Counted from the stretch's first letter, positions 1 to 12,341 are shown. The stretch: 64,000 nucleotides of DNA from Megamerina dolium (GCA_963854835.1 OY978527.1:35797040-35861039), one strand, 5' to 3'. Numbers and translations: made by a program. Notes: generated from the sequence alone by a model not told the origin.

Positions 1-213
1 AATTGTATCTATCACATTCGAAATGAGTTCAAATGGATAACCAGCCAAAATCTGTTTCGATGCATTAAGTATAGTGTCTGGTGGTGGCAATATATTACTC
101 AGATCTTGGGTCAAATTATTGGCTGAAGTGAGCACATCACCAATACTGATACTACCAGCAGTTGTTAAGCTAACAATATTTATTATATGAAAAAGAAAAT
201 GAATTCGTTGCAT
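1..213 (-). CDS. Type I secreted lipase, copy A: exon 1 only (gene continues off the left edge)
   Basis: First coding exon of a pancreatic-lipase-family gene. The ATG is at 213 and opens a signal peptide (MQRIHFLFHIINIVSL...). It is followed by an acidic, Pro-containing pro-segment ending in GYPFELISNVIDTI. By alignment with the complete copy at 10448-11814, the last exon base lies one nucleotide outside the window, so the splice donor and the catalytic exons are not visible. The upstream flank has a TATA box at 324-330 at the same distance as in its paralogs. The protein resembles copy 2 (10448-11814) more than copy 3 (22436-23758). Whether the whole gene is intact cannot be judged here. Confidence 0.8.
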   Translation of the reverse strand, partial: MQRIHFLFHIINIVSLTTAGSISIGDVLTSANNLTQDLSNILPPPDTILNASKQILAGYPFELISNVIDTI

Positions 214-323
214 TTTCTTAATATTTCTTAATCGATTCTTAGTTCGTCAATGGACTCGAATTCGTTCTTAGCTATATCCACGTCGTGTAATAAACTAAAT
301 CTCTAGAATATCTCCACCAATCA

Positions 324-330
324 TTTTATA
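324..330 (-). promoter_or_regulatory. TATA box of type I lipase copy A
   Basis: TATAAAA read on the minus strand, about 110 nt upstream of the ATG at 213. The same box sits at matching positions in the paralogs (11936-11942 and 23862-23868), which supports a conserved core promoter. Confidence 0.6.
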
Positions 331-600
331 CTGCTACTTGGGGATGTAAATACATAGTTTGTTAATTTCACTCGTATATTTAATTTTATATCAGATTTTT
401 GACTTACTAATGAAGAATTAATTATTTTCAATGCATAATATCTAAGCTAAAACATTCAGCGATACTCTACAAAAAAATAAAGAATTATTCTTACACGCAT
501 ATACTCCCATATCCGCTAAATATGATAATATTTAATTGACGTACATCTTAAATTCAACTATGAGATATTTTAATGGATTTGTTGCCTAAAGTCCAATTTT
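331..600. repeat. Duplicated 5' flank of the type I lipase, copy 1
   Basis: Non-coding AT-rich sequence nearly identical to 11943-12214 and 23869-24140. It is the shared upstream region of the type I genes. No ORF is seen. The collinearity breaks at about 600, where a truncated DINE-1-like element begins. Confidence 0.75.
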
Positions 601-1772
601 AGGCGTAGCTCGTCAGTTTTTTTGAGAAGCAATTTTTGCATATAATGCCAATCTACACCCGAAATATGGTTAACTTTGACGAGGTACTTTGTAAGTTATG
701 GGGGTTTTAAAAGGGATGATTTAAAGCAGATTTTTAAGATAATTCCGAGGCTTAGTATGGGAACTATATAAAAAGTGTGCGTGGCTTACCTCTTTCTTGT
801 AAAATTCGGTTGGCATACGCTGAATAGTTCGAAGTTATAGCAGATAATGTTTTTTAATTTTTGCTACTTTATATGGTAGCCCTACTAAGAAGTAGGCGTG
901 GCATGTTGATTTTTGCCAGATTATTTCCGACTACCATATTAATCGAAATGTCAATTATGGTTATTCTAGACAGAAGGATGGAGAAGTTACAGCTATTTCA
1001 ATTTAAAAGAAATTCGGTCGTTTTGTATGGGGCTACTATAAACAGTGGACGTGGCGCCAATACTAATCCATACTTTAAATGTGGTTGTTCATTCTACTCT
1101 GAATAGTTTGTTAGTTATGGCGGCTAACATTTTTTTTTAATTTCCGCATCTTTGTATGGGAGCCCCAATAATAAGTAAGCGTGGTACGCTGATTTTTTGC
1201 CAGATTTTTTCCGGCTGCCATGTTAATCTGAGTGTCAATTATGGTTCTTTTAGACAGAAGATTGTAGAAGTTACAGCCGTTTCAATTTAAAAGAAGTACA
1301 GACACTTTGTATGGGAGATACTATAACAAGTAGGCGTGGCTCTCCCATTTTTGGCAAGGTTATGTAGTGGTATAATATAGCTACACATGCCAAATATTGT
1401 TGGTCCAGATGGTATATTAAGTGAGTTATAGCAACTTAAAAGTTTTGAAAATTCCGAGGTTACTCGCTTTGAATGCTTGGTGTGGGCGTGGCTGTTGACC
1501 TATCATGCCCAATATCAATCTCCTCTGTACCCTTGGATCATAGGTTACTTATGCCAAATTTCGACAAAATAGCTCAATATTTACTCAAGTTATCGTGAGA
1601 ACCAGCTAGGAGGCAGACAGGCGGACGGACGGACGTACATCGTTAAATCGAAAATTTAAGTGACGCTGATCACGAATATTTATAATTTTCTATATCTCCG
1701 GAGATTCCTTTAAGTGTTTACAAACATCTGACCGAAATGAATATACCTTGCATATTTCATTATGCAGGGCAT
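601..1772 (-). mobile_element. DINE-1/INE-1-like (Helitron-related) non-autonomous element, truncated
   Basis: Read on the minus strand it starts with a TATACCCTGCATAATG-type end, then a stretch like CTTGATCAGCGTCGCTT (here with base changes), a GTCC/GTCY microsatellite, and degenerate internal repeats built on GTATGGGNNCTAC and GTGGGCGTGGC. This order matches what I recall of Drosophila INE-1/mini-me elements. The other end (GTCGGC/GCCGAC hairpin) is missing, so this copy is truncated at 601. Related full copies lie at 18389-20841, 24181-25441 and 28595-30862. Confidence 0.65.
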
Positions 1773-3693
1773 AAAAATGCATAATTGCATAAGGAGTAGA
1801 ATTTTTATTTGAGTATGGCAAAACGTGTTTAAGTACTTAATATTGTTTTTTATTTCTATTACAATGGGAGTTTAGGTTAGCTTAGGTTATGTGGCTGCCC
1901 TCTCTCTGAGAGGACACACTTAGGCCAGAAAGGCCCATTGTGATACCACCGAGTGGGAGTTTACTTCTTCTTAAAATAGTTCGAGAATAGTTAGGGAAAA
2001 AGAGTGGTATACTTATGACTCTAAACCTCTCAATGTGTTGGGTAGGAGTAATAGCACCCAGATGAAAATATGACATACGTATGGACAAGGAGGCCACCAT
2101 CTTCTCAGCAGAATTATACGCGAGTAATGAATTCACTTCAAAATCAAGAATTAATCTATTATTACACAGCCAAGTGGTGATTAAAGCATTAAACAAGCAG
2201 ATATTCTACCTTCAATCAGTCCTAGAAATACAAGCGAGACATGAATCGCTTCAAAATTTGTTACAACATAAATATTTACCTATTACAATGAACATCAATG
2301 GCGATTATGTTGTAATTTCAAAGTAGTAGTTTTGGTTTATGGATACACATCATATATTTGCATTATTTGCCAATGGGGGACAGTTGCTATGCTGCTAACC
2401 AATATTGAAAGCTACCTTTATTAGATGCTACTCTTGTAAGAATTTTTGAAAATCTCATGACTTTGTATGGCAATTGCATTAGACGGGAACTTAGACGATA
2501 TGGGATAATTTGTCTCATGATACAAACATGTAGTGTTTCTAATAGTAGGTTTACACATAGAGATTACCACATCTAGATTACGAAAGATCTATCTACCCGT
2601 TTACATAGTAAGATTTATTTCTAAAGGGATTGTTAGCTGTCAAAATCCAACTTCCTTCTTCACGAAATAATCGATAAAAACAGAGTTGTATAGAGGAAAA
2701 ACTAACAAAATTATCGGGATTTGCACAAAATCCTAGATTATGGCGGTCAAAATTTTATAAGGAAGATCTGATTGTTTAGAAACCACATTTGAGTGATAAT
2801 CTCAAAAATGAAGATAATCTCGTATGTGTAAACATACTATAAGCTTTATTTCATAACTAAGGCATTCATCTATGGTTTTTGTCATGTCTCATACGATAGG
2901 TATATTGAAGGATGGATGATGGATGAAGATTTTCCTAAGTATAACTCTATCGATTACCCATATGATCGAACTTCGAATATATATCATGTGTAGGTAAGTG
3001 TGACATAAGAGTTTGAAAAGTTTTACAAATTAAAATATCTTTTCAAAATTTCATTTTATATGGAGTTCCTTATCATTTACAGGTTTCATGAATTCGATAC
3101 TCAGTCTGTTGCAAATTTCTAAAGGTACAATTTAAAGCGGAAGTATATTAAAAAAAAAAAATGAAAAAATTTCCATAAATGGAGAAAATTGATTGACTCT
3201 ATTAATAATGTTTACAACAACTTGTATTATATATTCATATTCAAAAAGATTATAATATAATCTGATTAAATTTATATCACAGGCCTGTATTTATATATTA
3301 TATATTGTATAAGTAAGCGCAATGTTGCATATTAATTAAATTTTAATTAGGTTTAATCGAGCGCACAGTGTGTTTATATAAAATTATGGAAGGGACTCTG
3401 CTATAAATCGATGAACGAAACAATGTTTTTTTTTTTCTTATCATAAATTTCTAATTACCGAATTAGCCAATTATATGATATATCGAATTAATTAATCGGC
3501 AAAACATCGATAACAATAATAATAATAATAATCGATAATAATTTTTGTTGAAAATTAATTGAAATTTCAAAATATATCTCAGTCGATTGTAATTGCAATT
3601 TTTGTGTAACCGATCAATTGATTTAGTTAAATAATTCGACAAAATTATATACGAAACACGAAAACATAGAATAGTAACTAGTACAAATTCTAT
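1773..3693. repeat. Duplicated intergenic block X, copy 1 (with a foreign segment at about 1866-2110)
   Basis: AT-rich non-coding DNA collinear with 15312-16567 and 25442-26707. The common order is: a start around TGCATAATTGCATAAGGAG, a segment with CGAGACATGAATCG, a segment with GATTGTTTAGAAA, and CGATAACAAT close to the downstream lipase stop. Bases about 1866-2110, starting with GGTTAGGTTATGTGGCTGCC-like sequence, are absent from copy 3 and look like an inserted retroelement tail. No gene is supported. Confidence 0.7.
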
Positions 3694-4395
3694 TTAGTCT
3701 GCTTTACGTGTTGCATCACAGGTTTTTGATGAGTTTGAAGTATGTGCTTTTTTCTCTGAGGCATTCTTACCATATGGCTTGTCTGCATTTACCTCCAGAA
3801 AGTAGTTACCTTTTAGATTATGAGTAACCACATAAGCCATGGCTGTTTCATCGTCTGGGCATTTATTCTCGCGTAAATGTGTCAACGAATTACAACGTTT
3901 TGCCATGAAATTCTCTTCATTACCCGGATATACGGATTCTGCGTAGTATTCCCAGTCGCGAGCATGTGAACAAGTTATTGTCAAAAAACTGGCCGTAAAG
4001 AAACACCCGAATTCGTATGTATGACATCGATAAATTTGGCATCCCCGAAACATTTTCACCTTCATTGAAACATGGTTTTGCAGGATCTAAGCGAGGTAAT
4101 ATTTTACTAGCTATATAATTAAAATAACGACCAGCAGCACCCAGACTGCGACCGATTAAATGAATATTATCGATGGGTACAATTTCAATTAGCTTGACTA
4201 AGCCGTGAACAACATTTTCACCAATCTCCTCTGTATTTAAAGCCGACCATGTGTACAGAGTGTTAACGAAACTGGCAGCATCAATCGCCTACAAAAAATC
4301 CAGATAGTATTTGTGAATAGTACTAAGTATAAAATACTTATTCAGGTTTACCACAAAATTTGTATCATCCCGGCAATTATAAGCCTCTGCTTTAG
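3694..4395 (-). pseudogene. Type II lipase pseudogene B (exon 3 and end of exon 2)
   Basis: Homologous to the intact gene at 26708-28009. The C-terminal part of exon 3 is open (3694-4065), but several lesions are visible against the intact copy. A 54-bp in-frame deletion removes the segment with DPLGDVDFYPGG. A 13-bp deletion near 4046 shifts the frame. A 9-bp deletion removes the residues before the Asp loop. A 12-bp deletion in the nucleophile elbow turns GHSLGAHIVGAAG into GRSLGAAG. Exon 2 is cut at 4395 by an LTR that begins at 4396. The rest of exon 2 resumes only as a few bases near 7550, and exon 1 is absent. It cannot encode a functional lipase. Confidence 0.88.
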
Positions 4396-4653
4396 TGTTG
4401 TGTACTATTTTTCCACAACACTCACTAATTACCTAACGGCTACCTAAGGATGTAACGCACAAGATTCACACCTAAACGTAAGCTCCTAAATATCCTTCGA
4501 GACTATGACACTGGTTAGCTGAAATAAAATAGGGTTAGTTATACGATACTTGCGCTCTTAGGACTTCACTTTATTCCTGGTATTACTTTACACTTTTATA
4601 CTGAACACTTTTACACTAATGCCTGGAGAGCATCGTAATGATCGCAGTATTTT
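4396..4653. mobile_element. LTR (probably solo, BEL/Pao- or Gypsy-like), left part, inserted in pseudogene B
   Basis: Begins TGTTGTGTAC directly after TTAG in the lipase exon and matches 21046-21290 of the complete LTR at 21046-21530. Homology stops at about 4653, where an R1-like retrotransposon interrupts it. A distal LTR remnant is recognisable at about 7460-7545. The original target duplication would be ATAG (here mutated to TTAG on the left). Confidence 0.7.
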
Positions 4654-7330
4654 ATAATTGCTCACACGCTAACACTTTACAAATCGGTACAAGGCTCACA
4701 ACTGAAAAACGACGATTCATACTGTGCGCTAAAGACACAACTCATTCGGGACCACGCCCAGTCAGTATTATCTTAATATGCTGGACTTGCGAACCAATAC
4801 GCCTACGTATTAAACCCTTAACTTCGACCTCTATAGCTTGTTTCTGTCCTGCGGGACCGCCGTTAAGCACTACTTAGCAGGACTAAGCTGAGCTAAGATG
4901 CCGCTTCACACACCCCGTATATGGCGTTCACACACCTGTAGTTTTATTTCTCCGCTGCCACTCCTTGTTCCTGAGCTCCTTGAGAGCTATTGCAGCCCAT
5001 TCTTTCATCTTAAACCACACCAAACTCGATCGTAGCATATAGCTCACAATGTTATCGGATGTCATCCTTTCATTTATTATCTTCTCTATGGTCATTCTCT
5101 GCGCCTCAAATCTTAAGCAGAAGAAGAAGATATGCTGAGCGTTTTCGCCGACAGTGTTGCAGAATGAGCATTCTGTAGCGTCATCATGACCGAATCTGTG
5201 GAGGTACTCTCTGAAACAACCATGGCCCGTTAAAAACTGCATGAGGCAATAGTCTGTCTCTCCGTGTCTTCTTTCGATGTTCCTGAGGAGCCTGTGCGTC
5301 CACCTCTCTTTTCCTGCGGCGTCCCATTGACTGCCATTCGTCTAGGCTCGTCTATCTCTCCTCTTTCCGTTCGGTTACCGTTAACCGCCTTCTCGTTCTT
5401 CTCGTTGTAATGTTGTAGCCGTCAATGTTTAGGGTGATTGTTTCTAGCACCGCCTCTGTTTTTTGTACCGCAAGCTGGAGCTTTGTCGTAGTAAGCCAAT
5501 TCTTAATCTTCGACGCTGTCTCTCTGCAGATGCTCTGAACTTGGGAGAGCTCCTTCTCAACGATCGTCACGGCAATGTCGTCCGCGTAGCCAATTATCTC
5601 GGCTTTTTTTGGCAATGGCAGGTTTAACACCTTATCGTACAGCATGTTCCACAGTGACGGACCCAGTACAGAGCCTTGCGGCACTCCACCCGTCACCACG
5701 TAGCTTTTGGGCCCTTCATCCGTGTCATACAACAGTAGTCTGTCAGACAGATAACTATTTATTATTCGCAGTAGGTACGCCGGTGTTTCCTTCGCCTCAA
5801 ATGCCCTCATAATACTCCTGTGCAGCTTCACAATGATTTAAGTTGGGGACACTTCCTACTGCCGATTTGGTAACCCGCATCCTTCCCGTTGTTTTTGCAT
5901 GCTCCACAGAATGGTTTTTTATCGCATGCTTTTGCATGAGCCTTTTCGCCACATTTAATGCAGCTTTGGCTCCTATCCTCTGTGCTGGTGCACGCCTTCG
6001 CCCCGTGCCCATATTCTAAGCACCTGAAACACTTCTTTAGGTTCGGTTTTTATCTTATTCGGCACACCACCCATCCAATCTTGATCTTCCGAGCATCAAG
6101 AAGTCACCTTGCGTTCAACGCCGGAAGGCTTACCACCGCAGTCTGGGTACCTGCATACGCCTCCCTGATGTGTTTGATCGCTCTTTCGTCGAAGAAGCTT
6201 ATTTGCGATTGGATCGCCTCGACTATATCCTCCTTGGTGGTATTTTCATCTAGATCGCGGATCTCCACCGATACCTCATGGGTTAGTGCCCAGATATGCG
6301 CTTGATCACCTAGCACCTTATTTATTTCCTTTTGATATACTTCCATATTTGTCATTTGGACCTCCTTCAATTCAAGCAAAATATCGCCTTTCGCCGTCTT
6401 CCTGATCCGTGGAACGATCTCACCGAGTTCATGCATAATTCTTTTTTACACTTCTAAGTATGTCAGATTTTGCTCTTGCTGGCTTTTCCGCAGTTTTCGG
6501 CGACAGCACCAGTTTTGGTGCACCCTTAAAAGGGTCAACTTTGACAGTTTTTCCTTCTTCACTCGGGATGGGTGTCTTCCTGAGTACCACTACTAATGAT
6601 GATGCCATCTCTATTACTAATATTGGTTTTAGTTACCAATTTGTTCTCCATTTACTTTCTGTACCAGTGCATCGTGTGCAGGGGGCGGGCGAAATAGACA
6701 GGAGAGGGTATATCCTCTGGGACAATGCCCCTACCCCAGTTCCCTGAGGCCTGTCCTTCGCTTTACCTGTTCCGGAAAACACGGACGAACCGGCACTCGC
6801 CCGGAGCAACGTAGGCCACAACTTCTGCGGCCAATACACACTTCCTGACTAAGACCCGGAGGGGCTGGTTACTGATATCCACCGCGGCTAACACCTCGGC
6901 AGAGCAAGCTCACATCACTCTCATCATCCCAACAGCAGAGAAAGCTGTTGAGGTTCTGAAGGACTCCCAGTGCGCCACGGAGTATAACGGTCGATTTAAC
7001 AGCTACACCTAACATGATGTACAGATGCTGACCAGGAAGCCGTCCAATGTGGAGACCGTCGCGCCTGGGTTTTTTTATAACCCATCATGCCCATGCATAA
7101 TGAGGGGGACACATAATTCAAAGAGGCAGTGTCTACTCGCCACTGTAACAGGAATTTCAAAGGACTCGCTGGTTTTTATACCGCCTCCTCCATTCCTGCC
7201 GCTCATCGTCGGGGATTGCTTATTCGTTTAAACTTAATTCGCAACTAACCTGCTACTACAGGCCGTCCGGCTATCCGCGACCTCCCGACCCCCGGTAGCT
7301 TAGAGTCCAGCTATAGTGATCGTTCCCATT
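4654..7330 (-). mobile_element. R1-like non-LTR retrotransposon, internally deleted, inserted in the LTR
   Basis: Minus-strand order: GC-rich probable 5' UTR (7330-6750), gag-like ORF1 (6740-5850, one frameshift near 6425), RT (5831-5352) and C-terminal zinc-finger domain (5242-4928). ORF1 ends in zinc knuckles of the CX2CX4HX4C type (about 6031-5880, CFRCLEYGHGAKAC then CIKCGEKAHAKAC). The RT piece shows GGVPQGSVLGP and YADD. The C-terminal piece has CX2CX8HX4C, as in the copy at 33056-34158. The whole APE endonuclease and the N-terminal RT are missing between knuckles and RT, so it is a dead internal-deletion copy. The exact ends and the 3' tail were not resolved; 4654-4927 may be its 3' UTR. 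Confidence 0.8.
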
Positions 7331-7460
7331 GGGAATCAAAGACACACCGGGCACACCACATGTGTGTATGTATGTATGTGTGTACGTATGTACACGATTG
7401 ATGCACTCCACATGTGCGTATGTATGTACCCATTATGTGAGAAAGCAACTTTTTGATATT
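7331..7460. repeat. TATG/TGTA microsatellite-rich stretch
   Basis: Short degenerate GTATGTATGT arrays between the retrotransposon 5' end and the LTR remnant. No coding signal. Confidence 0.6.
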
Positions 7461-7545
7461 TATCACAACTTCGCGCAATGTTGGTATGTGTATGGATAAA
7501 TATGTAGTTCACAATTTCGGGAAATATGTCGTGAGTCAAAATATG
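7461..7545. mobile_element. LTR remnant (right part) belonging to the LTR begun at 4396
   Basis: Matches 21415-21500 of the complete LTR (shared run beginning ATCACAACTTCG). The LTR's last bases and the adjoining exon sequence are deleted at an ATGCATT junction, after which a few bases of lipase exon 2 (AAATTCAGGACTCTTCC) follow. Confidence 0.7.
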
Positions 7546-7736
7546 CATTAAATTCAGGACTCTTCCTGAAAGCTTATAACTTTGATGATTTTCGGTGATG
7601 AATAGACACCGCCATAGCCACCACCACTCCAGCCGCCACCACCATAGCCGACGCCGCCAAAAATACAAAAAAAGCTCCCTCGCCATTCTCCTTGACTCGA
7701 GAATGAGGAGGAAAAAGATCGCCCTAAACTCTCCAC
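7546..7736 (-). pseudogene. Fragment of a glycine-rich secreted protein gene joined to lipase exon 2 debris
   Basis: On the minus strand a short open stretch encodes GYGGGGWSGGGYGG then SSPKIIKVI. This resembles the two glycine-rich genes at 54292-55311 (EEVIKVIKVI) and 63129-63671 (ENVKIIKVSV). It directly abuts lipase exon 2 sequence at the same junction as at 21619. There is no signal peptide and no complete gene. An incidental 60-codon reading frame here is probably not expressed. Confidence 0.6.
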
Positions 7737-7744
7737 ACTCCATC

Positions 7745-8040
7745 CACGCCTAATCTGACCAATTGGCCATTTTTCACCTCCTATTAGGCCTCAATTTAAC
7801 AGGGGAGGTGTCAGCCACTATTTGGGGGGAAAATTACCACTATTAACACTTCATTTCATCCGGCTTCGACGCCATTAATTCATTTTATTTCCTAAAATTC
7901 TTTGTTTTTCTTTTTTTTACAAAACTGTATAATCTATCATGTAATCTGTACTTATATACTCTAAGTAATCTATCAACATATTTATAAAAATATATTATAT
8001 AGTAATATTAAATATTTTTTTTTCGTTCTATATATACATA
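7745..8040. other. Intergenic, nothing recognised
   Basis: AT-rich sequence with no supported gene or repeat. Confidence 0.5.
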
Positions 8041-8735
<695 letters not shown>

Positions 8736-9218
8736 AACTACACTCTACAAGTCTTTCATCATGCCTGTCCTAACATATGGCGCTGAAGCCTGGACAATTT
8801 CCACCTCAGATGAGCAAATGCTTGGAGTTTTCGACAGAAAAGTCCTACGCAAGATCTTTGGACCTATTTGCGTTGGTGGCGAGTACCGATTAAGGTACAA
8901 CCATGAGCTGTATGAACTGTATGCTGATATTGACATAGTAAAGCGCATCAAAATCCAGCGGCTTCGCTGGCTAGGTCATGTCGAGCGAATGGAAGAACAC
9001 GCTCCAGCTAAGAAGGTGTTATATTCGGAACCCGCTGGAGGACGACGCAGAAGAGGAAGACCTAACCTCCGGTGGAAAGACCAAATACTGGAGAACCTGA
9101 CGGCGCTTGGAATTTCTAACTGGCGTCAGCTAGCGAAGAACAGAGATGGCTGGCAAAGCATGTTATTTTCGGCCTAAATCGATACTCGATTGTTATGGCC
9201 ACATAAGTAAGTAAGTAA
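8736..9218 (+). mobile_element. RTE-like non-LTR retrotransposon, 5'-truncated 3' end
   Basis: Open for about 138 codons (8761-9177). It encodes the C-terminal end of an RTE-type polyprotein with RYNHELYELY, RLRWLGHVERMEEHA and GRPNLRWKD. It stops at 9175-9177 and is followed by a short 3' UTR and a TAAG tail (ACATAAGTAAGTAAG). It is closely similar to 39003-40044 and begins abruptly at AACTACACTCTACAAG, as expected of 5' truncation during target-primed reverse transcription. Confidence 0.88.
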
Positions 9219-9780
9219 TTTATTATTAATCATTACTTATTATTTAAATCGACTTAAAAAAACAAATTTGCCAAATTACAACCGAACGACACGACAACAA
9301 TTCATATTACAAAGTCATTTTTCTTATTTTCCTCTGGTCTATACCATACACCCGCCTTTTATACTTTGTAACCGACCGTTGAAATTTCTTGGAAGAGTTA
9401 CGTTATAAATATACTCATTCTTAATAGCAAGCATCTTACGCATTTACGCATATACACACACCAATACTACGCATTTGCCCTACTCTACTATGACATTGTA
9501 CATATGCAAATATCACTCAATTCGAATGTTCGTTGATGCCAAAAAAAAATTACTCTTTATAATCACAACCAATGCGTTACTCGTCGTTACATTGTACGAC
9601 AGAACTGAATCTGTTGCTTTTCTACAATTGTTCTAACGAAAATTATTATACTATTTTGACGTATTAGGATTTAAGGGAGTTTTCAAGATTATAATTAACC
9701 GTTGCACCGGCAATTCGCTTCCAATCTCATTATACTGTCACCATCATCTTATCTGCCGTCAATCCAGCTTCCGATGTCAT
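9219..9780. other. Intergenic, nothing recognised
   Basis: AT-rich, no supported gene. An 84-codon frame at 9702-9956 overlaps duplicated flank sequence and has no recognisable features. Confidence 0.5.
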
Positions 9781-10447
9781 TTATAGGGGGCCACCGGTCC
9801 ATGGTAATGTTGAATCCATTCTTCATTGCCTGCTATGATGGAGAAATGGTTCGATTTCCTTGTTTTTCAGCAGGGCTTCCATTGCGGCATTTCACTCTAT
9901 TAAATTTGTTTACGTTAACTCACGTGACACTAACCTATCATGTGGTTGATGTCTAGTACCTCCACTATGTTCTAACAGTTTGCATGCAGCTTAGCTGCAA
10001 CAACAAAATTGAACGATACCATCCGTTAAATGATTCTCACTGAAAACCGTACAAATTTGTCTGAATGTTTTGCCACGTTTTGCCTTTTTTATAGTAAAAA
10101 AAAGCATCATATAGAGTACCTCTCCAAAAATTTCACTCATTTTCAAACTATTATAACTTTTTGCACGAATGACGTATTACAAAACTGTCTTCTCAAAAAA
10201 GCCTAAAGCACGTTCTGCTTAACTTAACACTTAACACGTTTAAAAAAGCTGACATCGTTCAAATCAGCTCGAAGAAATATTTTCCATCATGTTTTTCGCT
10301 TGCCCAACTTCACACGTTGTGCATAATGAAATAACATGCATATATTACAATTTAAAATTTAGATGACGAATAAAAAAGAAGCGTAAATTAAACATAGAAC
10401 CATTTGTATTATTTCACTATTAAAGCGTTTAGTAATAAAGTACAACA
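9781..10447. repeat. Duplicated 3' flank of the type I lipase, unit 1/2 boundary copy
   Basis: Collinear with 21770-22435, with shared runs around GTCCATGGT, TTTTTCAGCAGGGCTTCC-type sequence and GATGTCTAGTACC. It marks the downstream side of the type I gene in each tandem unit. Non-coding. Confidence 0.7.
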
Positions 10448-11814
10448 TTAACTTTGGGTATAATTGGCTATAGACATCTGGCCTTGGCAACTACCGCAAT
10501 CTTTAATGCTGGGTATTGTTGCATTACTGCTATTTTTACCATATGGAAATTCCGAATTCACATCCAAGAAATAGTCTCCTCTAGTCGAGTGTGGGACGGC
10601 ATAACCCATGAACACATCAGCGCCTGGGCATTGATTGTGATGTAAATTTGAGAGGGAACTACAACGTCGGGCTGGAAAATCATTCTCATTATTTGGATAC
10701 ACGGTTTCTCCGTAATACATCCAAGAACGTCCATGGGCACAGCTAATATCAATACATCCCGGTGGTAAAGGAAACAGACCGCCAGGATAAAAATCAACAT
10801 CACCCAATGGATCACGTATACCTAATACACCTGGATCACTATGGATAACGTCGATGAATGCAGCATCACCTCGTGATAAACCCATGAGAGTTTCGCCGTC
10901 ATTAAAACAAGGTTTTGCTGGATCTAAACCTGTTATGTGCGGCAAAGTTTGACCAGTCATATAATTGAGGTAACGACCAGTTATGCCCACAATATGTGCA
11001 CCAAGACTATGTCCTATTAAATGGATTTTTTCAATAGGTACAACATCCATTAATTGTACTAGTCCCTTGGCGACAAATTCACCGATTGCTTCCGTATTTA
11101 TAGCAGACCATGTGTAGAATGTATCGATGAAATTGGAAGTATCCAGAGCCTAGCGAAGTAATTCATGTATGTTAATTAGTTTTGTATTGGATCAAAAGTA
11201 TTTATTTGCATGCGGCAAATATGATATGATATGAGATAAACACTTTTGATTTTTGACGATTCATATGACGATCTATATTCATACCACAAAATTGACATCG
11301 CCACGACAATTGTATGCTTTTGACATCTGATCAATTACGTCGCTGTCATTCACATTGGACATCCAACCGGTGACAAATATAACCACTTTCTTTTTGGGAT
11401 CGAATTGCGGAGATTTCCCCATTTGGTTAGCCATCAATACTGGATATATGGATATACTACAATTGGACCTTAATTGAAATTGTATTTTATTTATATCGGG
11501 TGTGATCCTAGACGATATTGTATTTAATGCAGCAGAACCTAAATAAAATATTCGATATTTATTTATAAACTTTTTCAACAAATTTTTACTAATAATATCA
11601 ACTTACAAATTGTATCTATCACATTCGATATGAGTTCAAATGGATAACCAGCCAAAATCTGTTTCGATGCATTAAGTATAGTTTCTGGTGGTGGCAGATT
11701 CAGATCTTCGGTCAAATTTCTGGCTAAAGAGAGCACATCATCAATACTGATACTACCAGCAGTTGTTAAGCTAACAATATTTATTATATGAAAAAGAAAA
11801 TGAATTCGTTGCAT
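10448..11814 (-). CDS. Type I secreted lipase, copy 2 (pancreatic-lipase / phospholipase A1 family)
   Basis: Three exons: 11814-11607, 11538-11285 and 11149-10448 (introns of 68 and 135 nt, GT-AG, phases 1 and 0), giving 387 residues. I chose the Met at 11814 because it opens a signal peptide; an in-frame upstream Met at 11862 would add a charged extension. The alpha/beta-hydrolase triad is visible: Ser about 202 in GHSLGAH, Asp about 230 in GLDPAKPCF, His about 293 in SCAHGRS. Exon 2 carries the N-terminal lipase fold (KVVIFVTGWMSNVND). It should be a secreted glycerolipid or phospholipid hydrolase; the substrate cannot be read from sequence. No frameshift or stop is seen, so it appears intact. 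It is nearly collinear with copy 3. Confidence 0.92.
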
Positions 11815-11935
11815 TTTCTTAATTTTTCTTAATCGATTCTTAGTTCCTAAGCAGTTCGCCAATGGACTCGAATTCGTTCTTAGCTATATCCACGTCGTGT
11901 AATAAAGTAAATCTCTAGAATATCTCCACCAATCA

Positions 11936-11942
11936 TTTTATA
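11936..11942 (-). promoter_or_regulatory. TATA box of type I lipase copy 2
   Basis: TATAAAA on the minus strand about 122 nt upstream of the chosen ATG, conserved at the equivalent position in copies A and 3. Confidence 0.65.
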
Positions 11943-12341
11943 CTGCTACTTGGGGATATAAATACATAGTTTGTTAATTGTACTCGTATATTTAATTTTA
12001 TATCAGATTTTTGACTTACTAATGAAGAATTAATTATTTTCAATGCATAATATCTAAGCTAAAACATTCAGCGATACCCTACAAAAAAATAAAGAATTAT
12101 TCTTACACGCATATACTCCTATATCCGCTAGATATGATAATATTTAATTGACGTACATCTTAAATTCAACTATGAGATATTTTAATGGATTTGTTGCCTA
12201 AAGTCCAATTTTACTTACATTACGTAACAACTAATTGAAAAAAAAAAATTAAAAATGCATAATTGCATAAGGAATAGAATATTTATTTGAGTAAAACGTG
12301 TTTAAGTGCTAAATATCGGTATTTTTTCTATTACAATACAT
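11943..12341. repeat. Duplicated 5' flank of the type I lipase, copy 2, with DINE-1-like empty site
   Basis: Collinear with 331-600 and 23869-24180, then with the start of block X. Around 12238-12255 the run of A is followed directly by TTAAAAATGCATAATTGC. In copy 3 a DINE-1-like element sits at exactly this place, so this copy has the empty site. Confidence 0.75.

Noticed and set aside
3694..4065. 123-codon minus-strand frame resembling a short lipase
   Set aside because: It is the frameshifted C-terminal end of type II pseudogene B; its first 25 or so residues are out of frame and the catalytic Ser and Asp segments are missing from it.
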